Source: Acidobacteriota bacterium
GTDB taxonomy: Bacteria > Acidobacteriota > Terriglobia > Bryobacterales > Bryobacteraceae
Reading direction: 5' to 3'
Assembly: GCA_025354525.1 (NCBI GenBank)
Contig: JANXMS010000027.1
Span: 1-36,417, forward strand
DNA: 36,417 bases
Shown here: positions 10,069 through 18,492 of the stretch, piece by piece
How the letters are laid out: the number at the start of each line of letters is the position of its first letter
Numbering within the stretch: position 1 is the stretch's first letter
The notes under the pieces: generated by a model
The model's database searches: none
What the model saw: only the letters and a program-made list of their open reading frames with translations
Told to the model about the DNA's origin: nothing
Translations under genes and position numbers: made by a program

Positions 10069-11568
10069 ATGCCTAGTTCCGTTCCCGTTCGCTTCTCACG
10101 AGCAGCCCGTGAAAAGGGAATCGCGGTCATGCTTACGGCCTTTATGTTGGTCTTCACGATTCCCATCGTGGGTTTGGCAATCGACGTCGGCCTGCTCTAC
10201 GTCATTCGCGCCAAACTCAGCAGCGCCTGCGACGCGGCCGCCCTGGCGACGGCGCGAAACCTCAACCTCGGCAGCACTCTCGCAGAGCAGACCGCCAGCG
10301 CCACCGCCCGGGGCAACGCGTTCTTTAGCGCCAACTTTCCCACCGGGTTCATGGGGACATCCGATACAGCCTCGACCATTACCGTGACGCAGGCGACAAT
10401 GAACACGCTAGACGTCACCACCACGGCGTCGACAACCGCCCCCCTCTATTTTATGCGGTACATCGGCACCACCGCTACGCTGGCCAGTTCCACGGGTCGG
10501 GCCTCACGCCGCGACGTCAACCTCATTCTTGTGCTCGACCGCTCAGGCTCGATGGGCGGCCAACCGTGCGCAGATATGATCTCCTCGTCGAAGACCTTTG
10601 TGAATATGTTCGTAAATGGGCGCGACCGACTAGGTATGATTAGTTTCGGAGCAAGCGTCTACAACGCCTACGCCCCTACTACGGATTTCAAAAACACCGC
10701 AACACCTTTAACCGCCTCCATCGATCAAATCACGTGCAATGGCTGGACAAACACCTCCCACGCCTACGCAACCGCCTATCAGCAATTGGTGACGATCAAC
10801 CAGCCCTTGGCCCTAAACATGATCGTCTTCTTTACCGATGGCGTACCAACCGCGTTTACGGCCGCCTTCCCCATCAAAACGCTCGCCGACCAGCGCCTCG
10901 ATTACAGCGGCGGGCCTTGCGGCGGTGTCAACGTCTTTTGCAATGTTCCGACATCCACGTGTACGGACGATACCGGAAAGCTCTTCACAGCATCTGGCTG
11001 GGGCACTTTCGCGCCGAAATCAGGCGTCATCGCCGGGGGCAACCTGAACTCGACCGGAGCTGATACCCCGGGCTTGATTAACCCGACCGCCACTACGTTC
11101 ACAGGCGAGTCCATGATCGATTCCTCCCTGCGGCCTGGCTGCCAAATGTCGGTAGACTCAAGCCGCGCCCGCTACGACCTCGCGTACGTCCCCTGGACCG
11201 ACGCCAACGGCAACAGCACAACCGGATACCAATCCGGTCTCCTCACTTTCGGATCAGGCCACCCCTACCAGGACTTCCTCCGCCTCGACCGTCCGGAGAA
11301 CATCGCAAAGATCGGCATAAATCTGGCAGATAACGCCGCAGCCGCCGCGAGAAACAACACCAGCCTCGGCGTCGTTACTTATACGATCGGTCTCGGCAGC
11401 AACGGCGGCGTGGACGATACCCTCCTTAAAAGGATGGCCAACGACCTCTCTTCACCCATTTACGACAACACGAAGTCAAACGGCATTTATATCTACGCCC
11501 CCTCTTCGGCCGACCTCGGCAATGCCTTTGCCCGCATCGCCTCGGAAATCCTCCGACTCGCCCAGTAG
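10069..11568 (+). CDS. TadG-like protein with von Willebrand A domain
   Basis: 499 residues. The N-terminal region (about 20-45) has the Tad hydrophobic helix and the following LSSACDAAALATA stretch typical of putative Flp pilus-assembly TadE/G-like proteins. A VWA domain starts near residue 150; the metal-site motif DRSGS is intact at D157-S161, and a later FTDGVP motif fits the same fold. A long insertion rich in Thr, Asn and Cys lies between about residues 270 and 370. TadG-type proteins are thought to sit in the envelope and bind other proteins or surfaces. It is the last gene of the trio and is followed by a strong intrinsic terminator. Confidence 0.85.
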   Translation: MPSSVPVRFSRAAREKGIAVMLTAFMLVFTIPIVGLAIDVGLLYVIRAKLSSACDAAALATARNLNLGSTLAEQTASATARGNAFFSANFPTGFMGTSDTASTITVTQATMNTLDVTTTASTTAPLYFMRYIGTTATLASSTGRASRRDVNLILVLDRSGSMGGQPCADMISSSKTFVNMFVNGRDRLGMISFGASVYNAYAPTTDFKNTATPLTASIDQITCNGWTNTSHAYATAYQQLVTINQPLALNMIVFFTDGVPTAFTAAFPIKTLADQRLDYSGGPCGGVNVFCNVPTSTCTDDTGKLFTASGWGTFAPKSGVIAGGNLNSTGADTPGLINPTATTFTGESMIDSSLRPGCQMSVDSSRARYDLAYVPWTDANGNSTTGYQSGLLTFGSGHPYQDFLRLDRPENIAKIGINLADNAAAAARNNTSLGVVTYTIGLGSNGGVDDTLLKRMANDLSSPIYDNTKSNGIYIYAPSSADLGNAFARIASEILRLAQ

Positions 11569-11594
11569 TACTTAGCTAATCCTCCCTCCCCAAT

Positions 11595-11627
11595 GGGGCC
11601 AGTCGAGAAATCGATCGGCCCCTTTTT
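11595..11627 (+). terminator. Intrinsic terminator of the Tad-like operon
   Basis: GGGGCC (11595-11600) pairs with GGCCCC (11617-11622). An inner TCGA/TCGA stem closes on a GAAA tetraloop, and five T residues follow. It lies 26 bp after the tadG-like stop. Confidence 0.85.
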
Positions 11628-12038
11628 CTTGTCCGCCAACCCAGTACTAGCAATTAGGCCTTCTCGCTCTTTGGTGTAAGTGAGGACGACAAAGCCAAGC
11701 GACGGCATTCGGCTTTTGAAGGTGCCGGGTTACATGGTGTCGCAAATCGATCAGGGGATCTTGGAGTGCGCGGTGCTTCTGTTTGGGTTCGACCGGGGAA
11801 TCTGGAAATCGGGCCTTATCGCGATTTTAAACGGCGGTGGGAGGAGAGTAAAAACCAGCCGTTAGCTTTTCCTCGCTTTCCACGGCCCGCCATTTCCACG
11901 GCTGACCTCAAGGACCAAGTACGCTGGCTCGCCCATCGCTGGCGAACTTGAACGGGCGCTTCTACCCACGTCAAACAGCGAAGAACCGAAATTATACAAT
12001 TCCATTCAAATATGTTTTAGGTTAAAGTATTGCTGTGC
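11628..12038 (+). other. Gene-poor stretch with a possible gene remnant
   Basis: No convincing complete gene lies between the terminator and the next leader. One frame, from about 11766 to 11951, encodes a protein-like tail (for example YRDFKRRWEESKN and LKDQVRWLAHRW) ending in TGA. A second, overlapping frame from 11680 also has plausible composition, so a frameshifted remnant of an unknown gene is possible. The last 50 bp (about 11985-12030) are markedly AT-rich compared with the surroundings and probably hold the promoter of the next gene. I could not fit a clear -35/-10 pair. Confidence 0.3.
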
Positions 12039-12060
12039 GGGTGTGTCTGCTGACACACCT
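12039..12060 (+). promoter_or_regulatory. Leader hairpin directly before a ribosome binding site
   Basis: GGTGTGTC (12040-12047) and GACACACC (12052-12059) form a perfect 8-bp stem with a TGCT loop, extendable by a G-U pair. Two bases later comes the AAGGAG ribosome binding site (12063-12068) and then the ATG at 12076. There is no T-run, so it is not a normal terminator. It may stabilise the mRNA or gate ribosome access. Confidence 0.5.
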
Positions 12061-12075
12061 AGTAAGGAGTTTTCC

Positions 12076-13833
12076 ATGACAATCAAATCCCTCGTTTTCT
12101 ACGGGGCCGCAGCGTTCGGCCTCTCCGTCCCCGCCCTCGCTCAGAACATGACGTGTACTGCCACCCCGCCCGCCGCAGCCACGGTTCGGCAGGGCGGCGT
12201 TGCGGAGCTGGTCGGCGATATTTTCGTCAGTTGCACGGGCGGTACGCCCGTCACGACCGGCGCGTTCCCCACCGTCAACGTCAGCATGTTCTTCAACACT
12301 GCCGTCACCAGCCGCATCGTCGCCACGGGAACCCCTCCCATTACCGAGGCGGTCCTCATCATCGACAATCCAACCTCACTCCAGCAGATCCCCTGCGCCA
12401 CCACTGTTTGCAACAATACCGACACCATCTTCCAAGGCCGCTACGAGTCCTTTAACTCGCTCTCCTGGTCCAACATCCCGGTCAACCCTCCCGGACCGGG
12501 CGTCCAGCGGATCCTTCGCTTCAAAAATGTCCGCATCAACACAAACAATTTGCCAAGCAACGGCACCGCCATCGTCTTCCTGTCGGTTACCGGCGCGGCT
12601 GTCGGCTCGTTTGCCAACCCCCAGCAAACCGTCGCGACAGTCCGCCCAGGCCTGACGCTCGAACTCCGCTCGCTCACGGATACCGCCATGGCCAGCCCAG
12701 TTAGCTACGTCGCTTGCACCAGCAACAATACAGAGCTAGCTACGAACAACGCCGGGGCCTATTCTACTCCGGGCGGACGCAGCCTGCTCCTCAAGTTCTC
12801 GGAAGCAGCTTCCTTCCCAACAGCGTTCAAGCGCAGGTTGGCCAGCACAACATTGGCGGAACCGCTAGCCGTCCTTTCGCAGGATAATCCAGCGTTTACG
12901 TACAACACCGAGAGCGGGTATTTCAACACAACCTTTCCGGCGACTAACGGGCTGAATCGGGTCGGGGTGGCTGACAGCGGCACTACATTGCGGGCGGTCT
13001 TTACGAACGTCCCCTCGAACGTTAAGTTATTTGTCACCACCCGCGAAGTCCTCACCGGCTCCACACTGGGTGTCGATGCCTCGGCCTCGACGAAGGCCCG
13101 CCTCACCGCGACTCCCGGCCTGCCCTTCACCCCGCTACCGAACGACTCGGCGACCGACGGCGGACTTCGGTTGGTCCCGCCAAGCGGCGAGGTCAATTGG
13201 GAGTTACTCGAGACCGACACCAACGCTGTCGAATCGGTTGCGTTCGGCGTGGTCGTAGCCTTCACCGGCACGCCTCAGCCGACGGCCGGTACCATCAGCG
13301 TCGCAGGCGGCTTCGGCCCGCAAACCGGCGGTGCCGCTGCTTCCACCACCGACTTGGTCCCCCGCCACGCCGGTCTGACGCCCCCCGCTCCGGCCTTCGT
13401 TATCAATGCCTGCCGCACCACTCTGCTCTTCCAGTTCCTCACCAACCAGTCCGGTTTCGATACCGGCCTCTCGGTCAGCAACAGCTCTAGGGATACCCTG
13501 GGAACCCTCCCCCAGACCGGGCGGTGCGTGGCAACGTTCTTCCCCACACCATTCAACGCCACTAACCAAGCCCTCTTCCCTCCGTTAACCAGCCCCGTGC
13601 TCCAAGGCGGAGAGCAATGGACGTTTACGGTTTCCGCCCAACGCCCAAATTTCCAGGGTTACATGATGACGACCTGCGAATTCCAGTTCGCGCACGGGTA
13701 CGCATTCATCAGCGATTTCGGCAGCACCAGACTCGCCCAAGGCTACCAGGCACTCGTCGTGCCCGATCGTCTCCGCGTGGCTGATCCGATGACCACCTCC
13801 GTCTCTGGATCGGGCGAACAGCTCGTCCATTAG
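12076..13833 (+). CDS. Large secreted protein, Acidobacteria-type, unknown function
   Basis: 585 residues. The ATG at 12076 has a strong AAGGAG site and opens a clear Sec signal peptide (SLVFYGAAAFGLSVPALAQ). The mature protein is rich in Thr, Ser, Asn and Pro, looks like beta-sandwich material, and carries few charged residues. The C-terminal region from about residue 450 (CRTTLLFQF, TNQSGFDTGLSVSN, CEFQFAHGYAFI) resembles an unnamed domain I associate with many Acidobacteria secreted proteins; paired cysteines there suggest disulfides. It has its own leader hairpin and terminator, so it is probably a single-gene, well-expressed unit. Surface or extracellular matrix protein is a guess from composition. 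Confidence 0.78.
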   Translation: MTIKSLVFYGAAAFGLSVPALAQNMTCTATPPAAATVRQGGVAELVGDIFVSCTGGTPVTTGAFPTVNVSMFFNTAVTSRIVATGTPPITEAVLIIDNPTSLQQIPCATTVCNNTDTIFQGRYESFNSLSWSNIPVNPPGPGVQRILRFKNVRINTNNLPSNGTAIVFLSVTGAAVGSFANPQQTVATVRPGLTLELRSLTDTAMASPVSYVACTSNNTELATNNAGAYSTPGGRSLLLKFSEAASFPTAFKRRLASTTLAEPLAVLSQDNPAFTYNTESGYFNTTFPATNGLNRVGVADSGTTLRAVFTNVPSNVKLFVTTREVLTGSTLGVDASASTKARLTATPGLPFTPLPNDSATDGGLRLVPPSGEVNWELLETDTNAVESVAFGVVVAFTGTPQPTAGTISVAGGFGPQTGGAAASTTDLVPRHAGLTPPAPAFVINACRTTLLFQFLTNQSGFDTGLSVSNSSRDTLGTLPQTGRCVATFFPTPFNATNQALFPPLTSPVLQGGEQWTFTVSAQRPNFQGYMMTTCEFQFAHGYAFISDFGSTRLAQGYQALVVPDRLRVADPMTTSVSGSGEQLVH

Positions 13834-13861
13834 ACCTGCCTTTTTACAACTCCCTCCGCAC

Positions 13862-13901
13862 CGGGAGAGTGGGCCGCCAGCCTACTCTCCCGTTTTTTTT
13901 T
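13862..13901 (+). terminator. Strong intrinsic terminator
   Basis: CGGGAGAGT (13862-13870) pairs perfectly with ACTCTCCCG (13884-13892), followed by nine T residues. It ends the secreted-protein transcript. Confidence 0.9.
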
Positions 13902-13916
13902 GCGCCGTTCTCCGAT

Positions 13917-13966
13917 CTTGTTAACTCTCATGAACAAGGCTTGAAATTATGCCGACTCATCGAGTC
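13917..13966 (+). promoter_or_regulatory. Two small inverted repeats upstream of the 1123-residue protein
   Basis: CTTGTT (13917-13922) is mirrored by AACAAG (13933-13938), and GACTC (13954-13958) by GAGTC (13962-13966). Both lie between the preceding terminator and the start at 14035, where a promoter should be. They could be operator half-sites or chance; no assigned regulator is visible. Confidence 0.3.
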
Positions 13967-14034
13967 AGCGCTGTTTTTGGTGATATCGTAATAAGTCTGT
14001 TGGGTTCGATCTTCGATTGAGGGACGGCAAAACG

Positions 14035-17000
14035 ATGCGGCTGCTACTCACGTGTTTTATCGTCGGAATGGTCGGGAACTTAAGCGCTCAAGACTTGACC
14101 ACTCAAGTTCGGGCACTCGAATCAAAAGGCAAGTCCGCCGAAGCAAGAGACCTCCTGGCGAACGCCGTGCGGAATGCGCCAAACAACCCCGTCGCGCTTT
14201 CCTTCTACGCTGAGTTTTTGGACCGCCATGGCGACCCGGCAGCTCGCGTAGCCCACACTAAACTCCTCGCCTTGCTCGAAAAGACCGGCGGAGACCGCAA
14301 GCAAGTAGCCCGCAGGCTGGCGATGCTGGACCTGCTCGGCGGCGACTCCGCAGCGGCAACTCAGCATTTGGAAGCTTACCGGAAAGCAGGCGGTCAGGAT
14401 TTGGCGGCCGCAATCCCCCAACGAAAACCGCGCAACACAGGACTGGGTTGGTCCATCATCGAGATCCCCGGCCCGCTCAAGTCGTTTAACCGGATGGCGG
14501 CGCTCTCCCCCGATCTACCGGAAGAAGAAATCCTACCGGCCCTGGCGCGGAATGTGGTTACCAATGGCTATCAGGCCGCGAACTCATCTGAGGGATTGGA
14601 GCAGACGGAGTATCTCAAGCTGGTCGTTCGTTATTTGGGCCAAGCCCGTGAGTTAACTAAGTTGGCTGGCGAGGCGAAGACCATCAAAATCGATCAGTGC
14701 GAATCGGCCATCACCGCAGACCTTTTGAAAGCGCTCGGATACCGGATGCGCGGAGCCTGTGGTGCCGAAGTAGTGCTCGAGACCGTCAATGCCTCGCGCG
14801 CCTTTTTAACCATCGATTCAGGATTTCCGCTGGCCGAACTAGAAACAGCCCTACGTTCCAATCGCCCCTTCTCATACCCCTACGGAGCCACGAAGGTACC
14901 GATACTCTATGACTCGGCTTACTGGCTGGGAGCGAAAGAAAAAGTCCAGGGCGAATTCATCGACTCCTTCCTCGGCGACCCGCAACTCTGCCGCCTCTAC
15001 CTCGGTATTTCAAAGCTGGACCGAGAAACCGCCGACAAGATGAAGGCTGGCGTGCCGGTCATGCGGCTGAAGGCCTTCTCGCATGTGCTCGATTTCTTCG
15101 GCGGCATGTTCTACATCCGAAATGGCAAAGCGGTCGTCCCTGGCGGGCCCAAGGCGGAAGCGATCTGGGCGGAACTGGCAGGAGCCTCTCCTTCCGATCC
15201 CGCCGCGTTCTTTGAACGGCTCGTCGCTAAAGACGATGGATGGCTTTGCAGCTACTTTGACTCGATCTCCCGGATCGCCGGCCCGGTCCAGGAGTTCCTC
15301 ACCCAACCCGACAGACTGCGGCGCTACTACGGAGCCGTCAAGGGCCGCATTACAAGCCCCGGACCCGCCCGACCGGTCTTCCGGGCCAATACCGACCTGC
15401 TTCTGTTGACCACCCGTCTGCGCCTCGAAGCCGACGGCAAACCCCACGTTCCGGGCAACGTCGAAATTTGGAAAAACCTTTTCATCAAGCACCCGCATGG
15501 CAAATACGACGGGAAGTTGACGAAGGCCGCCACGGGCTGGAAAGAGTCCGACGACGTCATCGAAGCACTCTTTGCCTTGAGTCGCAAGGCCGTCGAAAAC
15601 GAACCCCTGCGGATCTATATGGCCCTCAGCGATATGAATCGCCGACGCGAAAAACCCTTGCTCCCGGCCACGGTCGATCGCTTGGCGCGCGAGTTTCGAA
15701 CCTTCGGGGCCCAATACCCCGTCCTCAACGAAACACCCCGACTCACCGACGCGACCATCATCGCCTACATCGACCTCCTCACTGCCGAAGTAAGCATTCG
15801 CGACCAAGGCGTCCGCGCAGATTCGGCCGGCACGCTGCAAGCGCTCGTCAGCTTCTGGCAGATTTTCGTACGCCAAGGCACCATCGCCGAAACGGAGGCG
15901 GACAAGGTCTTCGGACAAATCACGAGCCCCTTCGCAAAAGTAAAGTCGAACAAGGACGTTTTCGCCGCCGGCATCGAAGGACTCAAAATCCTCCTCGCCG
16001 CCACCAAATCGCGGTCCGATGCGAATCCCCAAGATCGCATGTTGGACCTTCTTGCCGGCTTCGACGAGGAACTCGAAAGCGACTCCCATATCGCCCTCGT
16101 GCAAGAGCAAATGAAAATCTTCGAGGCACAGCGGCTCGTTTCCTTGAAGGCCATTCTTGATCTCGCCGATCATTTGGACGCTCTCGGCAAAGGAGGAAAG
16201 GTAGACCCGGCAATTATCTCTCGGGTTGCCCAACGCATAGCTGACGTCCAACTGCCTCGCGCGGGTTTGTCTAGTGTCGAAAAGAACGCGCTCCTCTTCG
16301 GCTACTGGTCGGAACGTCATATCGAAAATCAGCGCAAATTGAATCTACGGGCGGCGATTGAAAAAGCTGCCGGCAACGCCGAAAAACTGTCGGATATTAA
16401 GGGTTCTCTCGCTCCTCTCCTGCGCGACACCCTTGTCGGGTTGAACTACGCGCACTTTGCCCCTCCCGGCGCTCAAATCCTCTACACTAACCCCATTTTT
16501 GTCCGCAGCCATGACTTCTTGGGCCTCCAAGGGACGAATCAAACCTGGCGTCATACCGAGGTAGTCGGCACCGGTTGGCCGGCCAGCGCGGGCGGGCGAT
16601 TGGTGGGCTCTCTCGTCGGCCTGTCTTATGCCTTGGCAGAAGCAGAACAGAACTTCCTCGTGCCCAGCCGTGAACAGGCTCTGATCTGGGGCGATCTGGT
16701 TCCGCAACTGATCCAGAGCGCGAAGGTCCCCCGGTATTGGGACGTCACTCCCGATCAACTGCACTTCACCGCCCTGCACTTGCGCTACGCCGATTCCCTG
16801 TTGGCCGAAAGCGTCCTAAACTCGACCCTGCGAGAACGGGTAGTCGAGACCCTGATCCAGCAGGCCCCTCCCGCCAGAGCCCGGCTGGTGGGTCGTCTGC
16901 TCGCCGACGGAGACTTGTCGAAGGCCCTCGAAAGCGTAACCCCAACCGAGTCCTTCCTTCTCGCCATGCGCACGGTAAATACAGACGGCCTGGGCGACGC

Positions 17001-17406
17001 CGACCTGGCAGGCGAGATCCGAAGACTCGCCAAAGCCGCTCCGCAGTCCGTTAACTATCAGGCCATCTCGAAGCTGTTCGGCACGCCAAAGCCAACCCTA
17101 ACGAACAGCTATCAACCCGAATTGCTCTTCCTCCGAACCTTCCCCACTCTGATGGGATACTCGAGCCGCGTTATGGCCGAAAGTTGGGAGTCGAGCACCC
17201 TCTATTACGCTTCCATAGCCGATTCGCTGTATCTCAATCCCGGCCAACTTAACGTGAGCATCCCCGAGTGGACACGCCACACTGTCGAACGGATTTTCGC
17301 TACTCACCTGGAAGACTGGCCAGCCCTGCTGCGGAGTCTTCGAAACGTGGGCAACGACGCCATCAACAAGAATGCAAAGTCAGCGACCGCCGCTGGTCTA
17401 GACTAA
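14035..17406 (+). CDS. Very large exported protein of unknown function, partner of a VWFA-related protein
   Basis: 1123 residues. The ATG at 14035 follows a GAGGGACGG element and opens a signal peptide (MRLLLTCFIVGMVGNLSAQ); an in-frame TTG 18 bp upstream would disrupt it. Residues about 20-130 look like TPR-type helical repeats (ARDLLANAVRNAPNNPVAL). The rest is largely alpha-helical with no motif I recognise, and no later membrane segment is obvious. The VWFA-related gene starts 22 bp downstream and both end at one shared terminator, so the pair is probably an operon and may act together in the periplasm or at the surface. I cannot assign a function. Confidence 0.8.
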   Translation: MRLLLTCFIVGMVGNLSAQDLTTQVRALESKGKSAEARDLLANAVRNAPNNPVALSFYAEFLDRHGDPAARVAHTKLLALLEKTGGDRKQVARRLAMLDLLGGDSAAATQHLEAYRKAGGQDLAAAIPQRKPRNTGLGWSIIEIPGPLKSFNRMAALSPDLPEEEILPALARNVVTNGYQAANSSEGLEQTEYLKLVVRYLGQARELTKLAGEAKTIKIDQCESAITADLLKALGYRMRGACGAEVVLETVNASRAFLTIDSGFPLAELETALRSNRPFSYPYGATKVPILYDSAYWLGAKEKVQGEFIDSFLGDPQLCRLYLGISKLDRETADKMKAGVPVMRLKAFSHVLDFFGGMFYIRNGKAVVPGGPKAEAIWAELAGASPSDPAAFFERLVAKDDGWLCSYFDSISRIAGPVQEFLTQPDRLRRYYGAVKGRITSPGPARPVFRANTDLLLLTTRLRLEADGKPHVPGNVEIWKNLFIKHPHGKYDGKLTKAATGWKESDDVIEALFALSRKAVENEPLRIYMALSDMNRRREKPLLPATVDRLAREFRTFGAQYPVLNETPRLTDATIIAYIDLLTAEVSIRDQGVRADSAGTLQALVSFWQIFVRQGTIAETEADKVFGQITSPFAKVKSNKDVFAAGIEGLKILLAATKSRSDANPQDRMLDLLAGFDEELESDSHIALVQEQMKIFEAQRLVSLKAILDLADHLDALGKGGKVDPAIISRVAQRIADVQLPRAGLSSVEKNALLFGYWSERHIENQRKLNLRAAIEKAAGNAEKLSDIKGSLAPLLRDTLVGLNYAHFAPPGAQILYTNPIFVRSHDFLGLQGTNQTWRHTEVVGTGWPASAGGRLVGSLVGLSYALAEAEQNFLVPSREQALIWGDLVPQLIQSAKVPRYWDVTPDQLHFTALHLRYADSLLAESVLNSTLRERVVETLIQQAPPARARLVGRLLADGDLSKALESVTPTESFLLAMRTVNTDGLGDADLAGEIRRLAKAAPQSVNYQAISKLFGTPKPTLTNSYQPELLFLRTFPTLMGYSSRVMAESWESSTLYYASIADSLYLNPGQLNVSIPEWTRHTVERIFATHLEDWPALLRSLRNVGNDAINKNAKSATAAGLD

Positions 17407-17428
17407 AATCTCAGTTCAGGAGGATGTT

Positions 17429-18436
17429 GTGAAGTCTCTTCGCAGCATTGTGGCAATCGGAGTTGGTCTCTCGCTGTTCAGCGGAGCCGGGGTGTACCTG
17501 CTCGCGCAGGATACGAGCCGCCCCACCTTTCACGTGAAAGTCGACATGGTCGTGCTCGGCTTCACCGTGACCGACAGCAAAGGCCGATACGTGAACGGGC
17601 TGAAACCAAAAGATTTTAAGATTACCGAGGATGGCATCGCCCAAAAGCTAAACACTTTTGCCGAAGGCAACAAGCCCGTCATGCAGGTGTTGGACGACGG
17701 CTCCATGAAGCCGCTCAATCCCGGAGGAGACGCCGACAAAGCGGGCCCCGACGTGAAATCCGACGCTTTCGTCGGAACCAACGTCTTCGTGCTCTTCGAT
17801 ACCTCGAACTACATGTACCGCGGCTTCGTCTACGCCTCCGACGCCATCGCCGATTTTGTCCGTGGACTCGACCGCGCCGACTCGGTGGCCGTCTATACCT
17901 TCTCGCGCAACCTCACCCGCGCCGCCGACCTGACCAAAGACCGGAACAACGCCATTCTAGGCCTGCGCAAAGCGGTGGCCGGCGACGACGCCGCCCTATA
18001 TAACGGCTTGCTCCTAACGCTCAGGGACGCCGCCAAGGTGCCCGGGAGAAAAGTGGTAATCGTATTCTCAAACGGGCCCGACAACGCCAGCATGGTCGCC
18101 CCAGACGACGTTCGCGCCGTGGCGGAAGACGAAGGCATCCCGATCTATGTCATCTCAACGGCGGAAGCCAGCCGAGACGCGATCTCCAGCAGCGTCTTCA
18201 AGCGCATCGCCACCCGAACCGGCGGCAAAGCCTACTTCGCCAAAACGTGGCAGAAACAAGTAGAGGCCTTCGAATCAATCCGCGAAGATCTAGGGAACTC
18301 CTATACGGTCACCTACTATCCGCAGACTAATCCAAATGACGGGTTCCGCAAGATCGCCGTCGAAGTTGTGGGCGATGTCGGCAAGAAGTACCGGGTCCGA
18401 GCCCGACCAGGCTACCGGCCCAGCCGCGGATTCTAA
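17429..18436 (+). CDS. VWFA-related Acidobacteria-type domain protein, exported
   Basis: 335 residues from a GTG at 17429, chosen because a CAGGAGG site (17417-17423) sits 5 bp upstream and the nearby ATG is followed at once by a stop. Signal peptide at about residues 1-27 (ending YLLAQD). The region FHVKVDMVVLGFTVTDSKG, followed by LKPKDFKITEDG, is typical of the VWFA-related family (TIGR03436) that is expanded in Acidobacteria. The VWA domain spans about residues 117-300. Its metal-site motif is degenerate: D124-T-S126-N-Y128 instead of DxSxS. Family function is unknown. It is the second gene of a two-gene unit. Confidence 0.88.
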   Translation: MKSLRSIVAIGVGLSLFSGAGVYLLAQDTSRPTFHVKVDMVVLGFTVTDSKGRYVNGLKPKDFKITEDGIAQKLNTFAEGNKPVMQVLDDGSMKPLNPGGDADKAGPDVKSDAFVGTNVFVLFDTSNYMYRGFVYASDAIADFVRGLDRADSVAVYTFSRNLTRAADLTKDRNNAILGLRKAVAGDDAALYNGLLLTLRDAAKVPGRKVVIVFSNGPDNASMVAPDDVRAVAEDEGIPIYVISTAEASRDAISSSVFKRIATRTGGKAYFAKTWQKQVEAFESIREDLGNSYTVTYYPQTNPNDGFRKIAVEVVGDVGKKYRVRARPGYRPSRGF

Positions 18437-18447
18437 ATCCCGTCGAA

Positions 18448-18492
18448 AACAACGGCGCGGACAAACTCATTCAGCTCCTCCGCGCCGTTGTT
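18448..18492. terminator. Bidirectional terminator between convergent genes
   Basis: A perfect 14-bp stem pairs 18448-18461 with 18479-18492 around a 17-base loop. It lies 11 bp after the VWFA-related stop and abuts the stop codon of the minus-strand ferritin-like gene. On the minus strand the stem is followed by TTTTCG; on the plus strand the T-run is poor, so it may serve the minus-strand gene better. Confidence 0.7.

Noticed and set aside
11985-12035. A dif (XerCD) site in the AT-rich stretch near the skew change
   Set aside because: Neither half-site resembles the conserved TTATGTTAA-type core closely enough; the stretch is better read as a promoter region.
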